64,000 nucleotides of DNA from 9FT-COMBO-48-23 sp964400675 (GTDB taxonomy: Bacteria; Chloroflexota; Dehalococcoidia; GIF9; UBA5629): positions 1 to 64,000 of the forward strand of contig CAYNVO010000011.1 of NCBI GenBank assembly GCA_964400675.1, given 5' to 3'. Under the pieces are notes generated by a model. That model saw only the letters and a program-made list of their open reading frames with translations, ran no database searches and had not been told where the DNA came from. Of this stretch, positions 59,267-64,000 are shown piece after piece (position 1 is the first letter of the stretch; the number at the start of each line of letters is the position of its first letter). Both the position numbers and the translations under genes were made by a program.

Positions 59267-59974
59267 TTAAAAGCCCCTTATTTTATATTTTAATATATTC
59301 CCCAAGAATTCGAAAAAAGTCACCGGACTAACACTTGATTTGCCTTCCTTTCTACGTTCAAAAGCAACAGGTATCTCACCCACTTTTAATCCCAAACGGT
59401 TCGATTTAATCATTATTTCAGCATCAAGAAACCAATCTTTGCAAGTGAGTTGCAATCCCTCATAGGCTTCGCGACTCATAATTTTGGGAGACCGGTTTAC
59501 ATCTCTGCTTTGCACAGGGAAGAAAACGGGGAGAATTAAATTGTACACTCTGGATTGAATCCTTCTTAATATGGAGACTTCGTTGCTGCCCCGCTTGGCC
59601 TTGCACAGATCCAGTTTTTCTTCCACCAATTTTTTGAATATTCTTACTACGTCTTCTGCCTTTATCTGTCCGTCTCCAGGTGAAAAACCTAAATATTCAC
59701 CTCTAGCTTTCTTAAGACCGCATATTATCCCCCACCCGTAGCCTTCATTTACGGGCACATTTACCACCGTTATTTCTTTATTGGAGCTCGCCAACCTTTG
59801 TAAAATCTCCGGTGTCCCATCAGTGGACCCGTTATTGACAAGTACTAGTTCTAACAAAACTCCGTTGGCTTTAAACCCACGCATTAGGTCCAATGCGACA
59901 TGTTCAACAACCCTCTCCTCATTGTAAAGAGGCACTATCAGAGACAAGAGCAAACCACTCCTCTCTTTTACCAC
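59267..59974 (-). CDS. GT2-family glycosyltransferase (DPM1/GtrB-like)
   Basis: A 235-residue GT-A enzyme: LIVPLYNEERVVEHVA at the N-terminus, LVNNGSTDGTPEIL (about 43-56), and YLGFSPGDGQIKAED (about 93-107), where the canonical DxD is SPGD, so the metal ligand is reduced to one Asp plus neighbours. LSL and VAFERRKEGKSSVSPVTF complete the family pattern. It probably forms a polyprenyl-phosphate sugar. GTG start. It lies directly upstream of the truncated dehydratase. Confidence 0.8.
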   Translation of the reverse strand: MVKERSGLLLSLIVPLYNEERVVEHVALDLMRGFKANGVLLELVLVNNGSTDGTPEILQRLASSNKEITVVNVPVNEGYGWGIICGLKKARGEYLGFSPGDGQIKAEDVVRIFKKLVEEKLDLCKAKRGSNEVSILRRIQSRVYNLILPVFFPVQSRDVNRSPKIMSREAYEGLQLTCKDWFLDAEIMIKSNRLGLKVGEIPVAFERRKEGKSSVSPVTFFEFLGNILKYKIRGF

Positions 59975-60048
59975 TGAGCAATTTACCTCAAACCATAATT
60001 ACATTAGCAAACTGGCAGCCCAGTCTGGTCGCAAATAAAAGCACCCTC

Positions 60049-60669
60049 TCATTTCTGACAAACATAAAGAATTCTGGCAAAAAATGGAATTGGCGACCTT
60101 ATAATTTTGAATTTATATCCGATACTCGCCAAAAGAATTTGCCAGTCATAAGGCTTGCGGAAATGACTTTTTTCACGGTTTAGAAACATGTCGACCCAAT
60201 AACTTGTATGTAATGGTTCAGCAGTCGGGTCAATTTCGGCAATGAGCAATGTGCCGCCTTTCTCCAAGCTCGAAAAAATGTTTTCTAAGGTGAGCTGCTG
60301 TTCCGCCGGTTTAAGGTGATGCAGAAAATCCACCATCACAGCGCCGCTACAGGGTAGCAAATCGCATTCTATGGCATTCTTCAATGTGAAGCCGATATTT
60401 CCCCGTTTACCCACCGTTTTCGAGGCGATTCCAATTCTTCTTTGGTCAAGGTCAATGCCGATGACCTTTCTTGCAGGAAAGCGCAAGGCCAGGTAATTTG
60501 ACAATAGACCGTAACCGCAGCCGATGTCAAATATTACACCGCGCTGAGGCAAAAAGTCTGAATATTCGTCGAAGTTCAGGAATTTTGTTCTGACCTTAAC
60601 ATAAAGCTTGACACATATCCCCTGCCCAGCATACAAGTCGGCAAGCTTACTATACAAATTATTTGGCAT
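60049..60669 (-). CDS. Class I SAM methyltransferase
   Basis: A 206-residue Rossmann methyltransferase: GVIFDIGCGYGLLSNYLALR (motif I), VIGIDLDQRRIGIA, and AVMVDFLHHLKPAEQQ, with LLIAEIDP after it. It probably methylates a sugar or lipid in the polysaccharide pathway. ATG 60669 with GGAG 8 bases upstream, inside the end of the preceding gene, is preferred to the longer frame from 60690. It overlaps the upstream methyltransferase by 11 bases, hence coupled expression. Confidence 0.8.
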   Translation of the reverse strand: MPNNLYSKLADLYAGQGICVKLYVKVRTKFLNFDEYSDFLPQRGVIFDIGCGYGLLSNYLALRFPARKVIGIDLDQRRIGIASKTVGKRGNIGFTLKNAIECDLLPCSGAVMVDFLHHLKPAEQQLTLENIFSSLEKGGTLLIAEIDPTAEPLHTSYWVDMFLNREKSHFRKPYDWQILLASIGYKFKIIRSPIPFFARILYVCQK

Positions 60670-61561
60670 TTCGTTTCTCCGCCAGCGCAATCAATGAGGC
60701 TCCAAAAGGCAAGGAGAAGTACCTTATCAGCCAGGTCTCAAGTCTGGTTAGCTGCAGGAATGTTTCGTTAATTACGGGGATTGTTTTAACCTCGATAGCT
60801 TCATCTATGGTACGGTTAATATTTCTCTTATCAAAGAGTCTGTTGCTCATTCTAATGGCAGCCAACACCGGGAAAAGTGATGACACGTAATATGATATTT
60901 TCTTGATCGAGAACCCGCTGCGCTGAAGTTTAGTAGCCAGTTCCGATTTATCATATCTACGTACGTGGTTTGCTATTCTATCATGGTGACTCCAGAGAAA
61001 TCTATGAGCAGGAACGGTCAGAATCAAATATCCTGCAGGCTTTAAGGCTCGATTAATTTCTCTAAGCGCCGCTTCATCATCGCTGATATGCTCCAGCACA
61101 TCGAACACCCCTATAATGTCCCAGTTATTAAGGAAGGGCAAAGAGAGTATGTCTGCTTGGTACAAATCAACAGATGAAGACCTTTGCCGGCAAAATCTCA
61201 GCCCCTCCATTAGAATATCCATGCCCGCTATATTGATGCCGCTGCTTTTCAAATGCACCAGGACACTCCCATTGCCACAACCGATTTCAAGCATTACGGA
61301 GCTGGCTAAATCAGGTACATTTCTTCTTAGAACATCAAGGATCAATTCTCGTCTTCCGACCTGCCAGAAGTGTTTCTGCTCCATTTTGAAAAGGAATTCA
61401 AATATTTCAGGGTCAAAACTATCGACCTTTCTCCCTTTCTCTACAAATGAAGGAATGCCGTCAACTACAGGGTAATGGATATGGCAGGCACGGCAAAAAT
61501 ATTTATCGCTGCTCTTCTCTAGTGCGCTGCGACATTTAGGGCAATACAACACCTGCTGCAT
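60659..61561 (-). CDS. Class I SAM methyltransferase with N-terminal Trm112-like zinc ribbon
   Basis: A 300-residue protein. Residues 1-45 are a Trm112-like zinc ribbon (YCPKCRSAL and YFCRACHIHYPVVDGIPSF), fused to a methyltransferase domain with VMLEIGCGNGSVLVHLKSSG (about 90-109), IAGMDILMEGLRFC, DIIGVFDVLEHISDDEAAL and ALKPAGYLILTVPAH. The ribbon-methyltransferase fusion is frequent among glycan-associated enzymes. The C-terminal 80 residues include a hydrophobic helix (YYVSSLFPVLAAIRM). ATG start; a small reading frame ends 5 bases before it. Confidence 0.85.
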   Translation of the reverse strand: MQQVLYCPKCRSALEKSSDKYFCRACHIHYPVVDGIPSFVEKGRKVDSFDPEIFEFLFKMEQKHFWQVGRRELILDVLRRNVPDLASSVMLEIGCGNGSVLVHLKSSGINIAGMDILMEGLRFCRQRSSSVDLYQADILSLPFLNNWDIIGVFDVLEHISDDEAALREINRALKPAGYLILTVPAHRFLWSHHDRIANHVRRYDKSELATKLQRSGFSIKKISYYVSSLFPVLAAIRMSNRLFDKRNINRTIDEAIEVKTIPVINETFLQLTRLETWLIRYFSLPFGASLIALAEKRNAK

Positions 61562-61566
61562 AGGAA

Positions 61567-61716
61567 TTACTCGCCGGCAATTATCTGTCTTCCGAAGGAA
61601 TACTCGTAAACCTTGTAAAATTGATAGTTTTTCTCAGAGTCAAGGGCTATTGTCCTCACTAGCGCGCCAGACATGACATGGGACACTAATTCTGTATAGC
61701 TCCAAGTATACCCCAT
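61567..61716 (-). pseudogene. Possible C-terminal remnant of an unidentified gene (49 codons)
   Basis: Minus-strand frame beginning MGYTWSYTELVSHVM and ending YEYSFGRQIIAGE, with its stop 5 bases before the ATG of the methyltransferase gene. The frame stays open upstream of the ATG to a TAG near 61773. Its composition is protein-like (many aromatic and charged residues), and the tight spacing is what a normal upstream operon gene would show. It is too short for a whole enzyme, so it may be the tail of a gene lost by deletion, or a small gene. Family not recognised. Confidence 0.35.
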
Positions 61717-61992
61717 GTTAAGATCTTTACACAATCGTATTTCATACCGCCAACAGCCTTCAAGCCGCTAGAACAAAGGCTCCTCTTACGTTATTGTAGT
61801 AACAGCTTATTGACCTCTTATGATATAATTTTGCCCATATTAGGTTGCTGAAATTTACATCGCTAATACCTGTGGCATCGGGAATCAAATGACGGTCTTA
61901 CATGAGTACTTTTGGGGGTAGCATCTCAGTCTATCGTTGGCCAGACAATCAAGCGGTCTTACTTGTCATGAGGAGCCAAGAAGGCCAAATCA
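61717..61992. other. Intergenic region between divergent glycan genes
   Basis: No tRNA or convincing gene is visible here beyond the end of the small remnant frame. A TATAAT at 61824-61829 on the plus strand, with a weak TAACAG 18 bases before it, may be the promoter of the GT39-like gene (leader about 155 bases). The rest is unremarkable. Confidence 0.4.
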
Positions 61993-63531
61993 ATGAAACT
62001 ACTTGATAGAATCAAATCAAACAAATCCCTAATCCTTATCCTTTGTCTTATATTTGTCTTGGCTCTGGGTGTTAGGGTGGGCATACTATGTAATACCTAC
62101 GATGTACACCCCGCTAATATTGTACTTGGAATGACCCAAGCAAAAATATTAGTCGAGGGGCTGGAATCCCTTACTGAAGCGAATGAGTTTCAAGGTGCTC
62201 TTTCCTCCTTAGGTATGACTATTGGTTCGTTTTGGGGACATTCTATGCAAAACGCTGTGATGCTAGCCGGGACTTATTGGGTTTTCGGAGAATACGACCC
62301 TATTTGTGTACGGGTAATTTGGTTAATCATTGATTCCTTCGGTTGCCTCCTGATGTTCTTAATTGGGAAGGAATTGTTCAGCAGGAGAATTGGATTAATC
62401 GCAGCCTTTTTATATGCTATATGGTTACCTATTGCATATTTATCCACCTGGATGTTCTACTATAATTTGATGCCATTTATAACATTGCTTTCTCTGTACT
62501 TCTTTATAAAGGCAGTACGAACGGGGGCGATAAAGTTTTATGTCCTATCAGCTCTCTCTATTGGAATTGGTTGTTACTATTCACCAATTATTATGTTTTT
62601 GCCATTGATGTTCGGTCTGGCTTTGTTCATATACAACCTTGGGAAATCAAATTTCCGAAAACAGGTTGCTAATGTAGCTAAAATGACTGCTGTTATGGTG
62701 GCAGTAGTCTTTCTAATTATATCCCCAACCTGGGGTATAATTCATTATATAAGGCCTGAGCTTAAGGATTTTACTATGAGAGGAGGCATCCTTTGGGGCG
62801 GTATGTGGGAAGGCTTTGGGGAGTTTGGGGAAAACCCGGTTGGAGCTGTGTTCAATGATTATGTAACTTATGACCAGGTAACAAAAGAGTGGGGCTACGA
62901 TTCTGTAACTTATAACCAAGAAAAAGGAGAGTGGGAATACGAGGTGGAAATGTGGGGCCCTGAATACGATGAGATATTTAAGCCACGGGTGTTAGACGCC
63001 ATAAGAGAACATCCGGCGTGGTGGCTGAGCCTCCTGGCCAGGAGAGTTCCCCACAGCATAGTCTATACCAGCCAGCTTGGAATACAATATTACCCTCGAG
63101 ACGCGGAGGGTAATCGTATAGAGAGGAAATGTCAATATCCGACTATTGGCCCCATTATTGCAATGATAAAGGGTGGTACATTTTGGGAATTTGTTAAAAG
63201 TTGTCCTTACGCTGCTTTTTATACGGGACTTATGTATCTGTTTGCCGTTGTGCCTGTTTTGCTTAGCGTCGTTGGTATCTGGGTTATGAGAAAGAACTGG
63301 AGACCATTGATTTTGGTAGCGGCGGCTTCAATATACTTTGCTGCCGTTCACATAGTTATGTTTGTTTCCTCATATAAAAGCATGGTGGCGGGAAATTTGG
63401 CCTATATTATTTTCAGTGCCATTGCCCTGGATTATATCTATAGAAGAATACGGGGTGCCGACATCAGAACTGACGAATTAGCTACGCCATCAACAGGAAA
63501 GCCATCGGCTATAGTCCGAAGACAAAAATAA
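61993..63531 (+). CDS. GT39/ArnT-like polytopic glycosyltransferase with overwritten C-terminus
   Basis: A 512-residue membrane protein with about ten helices. After the first helix comes the loop with RVGILCNTYDVHPANIV, then FGEYDPICVRVIWLIIDSFG and RRIGLIAAFLYAIWLPIAYL. This is the PMT_2 (dolichyl-phosphate-mannose:protein mannosyltransferase-like) pattern, usually transferring sugars from polyprenyl phosphate outside the membrane. The acidic pair in the first loop is not obvious, so activity is uncertain. ATG start with AAGG 9 bases upstream. The final 15 or so residues (TGKPSAIVRRQK) are read out of frame from an epimerase remnant, so the original tail is lost. Confidence 0.7.
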   Translation: MKLLDRIKSNKSLILILCLIFVLALGVRVGILCNTYDVHPANIVLGMTQAKILVEGLESLTEANEFQGALSSLGMTIGSFWGHSMQNAVMLAGTYWVFGEYDPICVRVIWLIIDSFGCLLMFLIGKELFSRRIGLIAAFLYAIWLPIAYLSTWMFYYNLMPFITLLSLYFFIKAVRTGAIKFYVLSALSIGIGCYYSPIIMFLPLMFGLALFIYNLGKSNFRKQVANVAKMTAVMVAVVFLIISPTWGIIHYIRPELKDFTMRGGILWGGMWEGFGEFGENPVGAVFNDYVTYDQVTKEWGYDSVTYNQEKGEWEYEVEMWGPEYDEIFKPRVLDAIREHPAWWLSLLARRVPHSIVYTSQLGIQYYPRDAEGNRIERKCQYPTIGPIIAMIKGGTFWEFVKSCPYAAFYTGLMYLFAVVPVLLSVVGIWVMRKNWRPLILVAAASIYFAAVHIVMFVSSYKSMVAGNLAYIIFSAIALDYIYRRIRGADIRTDELATPSTGKPSAIVRRQK

Positions 63532-63605
63532 AAGACGGCATCACGGAGGTTCACCGGTGGGTAAAGTCAAACTGGGACAAGATAGAAGAGTGCGCCAGAT
63601 TTTAG
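63486..63605 (+). pseudogene. 3' remnant of an NAD-dependent sugar epimerase
   Basis: In the frame shifted from the GT39-like gene, the sequence encodes AINRKAIGYSPKTKIKDGIT and EVHRWVKSNWDKIEECARF before a TAG at 63603-63605. This aligns with the last 35 residues of the epimerase at 55406-56404 (KVLGYEPGTKIKDGVKKVYEW...KIEECARF), including an identical 17-base stretch, ACAAAAATAAAAGACGG. Only the tail remains, without a start or the rest of the gene. Confidence 0.85.
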
Positions 63606-63631
63606 GCTAAGGGAAAAACAATTGTGATTTT

Positions 63632-63727
63632 GTCATACGTGCGAGGAGCCATTCAGCAGAAGGACGACGTGGCAATCTCACAGTCGAGGGCGCATCAGTG
63701 AGATTGCTTCGCTCCGCTCGCAATGAC
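63632..63727. repeat. Dispersed CHCERSEAIS-type imperfect palindrome
   Basis: The left arm reads GTCATACGTGCGAGGAGCCA...GACGTGGCAATCTCA, and the right arm reads GTGAGATTGCTTCGCTCCGC+TCGCAATGAC. It is the relative of a repeat known from many bacterial genomes, whose translation gives CHCERSEAISL. It lies between the epimerase remnant and the oxidoreductase gene. Confidence 0.75.
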
Positions 63728-63762
63728 AGTTTGAGCTACGGACGACATCTAAAGGAGAACAG

Positions 63763-64000
63763 ATGACAGATAAGCTTAAAGTTGCCATAGTGGGTTGTGG
63801 TGCTGTAGCCGAAAAGCGCCATATTCCCGGTTTCGCCAGATTGAAAGACAGGGTTGCTGTGCGGGCTGTATGTGATAAAAATGAAGAATTGGCAAGACAA
63901 GTCGCTTTGAGACATCGAATTCCCAGAGTTTTTGTTAGCCAGACAGAGATGCTCAAGGCTGAAAAAGTCGACATAGTTGACGTCTGCACTCCACCTCAGA
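63763..64000 (+). CDS. Gfo/Idh/MocA-family oxidoreductase (5' part, cut by the window end)
   Basis: An open frame of 79 codons running off the window. KVAIVGCGAVAEKRHIPGF (about 6-24) is the NAD-binding glycine motif in the form typical of the family, followed by VRAVCDKNEELARQ and VDIVDVCTPPQ, which matches the D-x-V-x-I-x-T-P block before the active-site EKP. Such enzymes oxidise or reduce sugars, for example making UDP-3-keto or amino sugars, which fits the polysaccharide locus. ATG start with AAAGGAG 5 bases upstream. Confidence 0.9.
   Translation, partial: MTDKLKVAIVGCGAVAEKRHIPGFARLKDRVAVRAVCDKNEELARQVALRHRIPRVFVSQTEMLKAEKVDIVDVCTPPQ

Overview
The window looks like chromosomal DNA of an anaerobic bacterium with a methyl-branch Wood-Ljungdahl pathway and corrinoid salvage. 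The best guess is Chloroflexota, class Dehalococcoidia or a close subsurface relative. This rests on gene content: metV/metF linked to an MvhD-type fusion, fhs-folD, a riboswitch-led late-B12 operon, tandem PAC2 genes, and dispersed repeats of the CHSERSEES/CHCERSEAIS type. No rRNA or long marker comparison was possible, so the taxonomy is an inference.

Layout. 1-1.5 kb: the end of an unknown gene and an Nmad3-type nucleotide-modification gene, abutting the 3' end of tRNA-Ile(GAT). 1.5-12.6 kb: housekeeping and membrane genes (an ADP-forming acyl-CoA synthetase alpha-like protein, a PPC/DUF296 protein, two PAC2 proteins, a DegV protein, zinc-ribbon and membrane proteins, an AI-2E-type permease, uvrA). 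12.8-19.8 kb: two large secreted, membrane-anchored surface proteins, a NYN-domain protein, a CDP-alcohol phosphotransferase and a channel-like protein. 19.9-23.6 kb: an alcohol dehydrogenase between short direct repeats, then an AT-rich pair (a SIR2-like protein and a PD-(D/E)XK-like nuclease) that looks like accessory or defence DNA.

23.7-34.1 kb is one minus-strand cobalamin operon: promoter, cobalamin riboswitch and terminator, then btuF-btuC-btuD-cbiB-cobD-cobQ-cobO-cobT-cobS-(DUF71 ATPase)-cobU. It imports corrinoids and completes them (amidation, aminopropanol arm, adenosylation, lower ligand). It contains no early corrin-ring genes. 34.2-44.8 kb carries a sensor kinase/regulator pair, a flavoprotein-ferredoxin-MvhD fusion, metV, metF, a two-receiver protein with a degenerate first receiver, a small Cys protein, folD and fhs. 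Together these convert formate to methyl-THF; the corrinoid made next door would serve methyl transfer to acetyl-CoA synthase, which is not in this window. 44.9-49.5 kb: a second acyl-CoA synthetase alpha-like gene, DUF2905, queA and glmS.

49.5-64 kb is a surface-polysaccharide region: glycosyltransferases (GT2, GT4, GT39-like), at least four nucleotide-sugar epimerase/dehydratase genes, wecB, three methyltransferases, an SMR-type exporter and a Gfo/Idh/MocA oxidoreductase cut by the window end. It is visibly rearranged. There is a dehydratase without its N-terminus, an epimerase tail fused out of frame to the end of a GT39-like gene, and a small orphan C-terminus-like reading frame. There is also a family of GTTCTAGGTTC-type inverted repeats. 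These bracket a four-helix-bundle (S23-type) gene, and a version without that gene sits in frame inside wecB. This repeat/S23 unit is the most interesting candidate for an undescribed mobile element.
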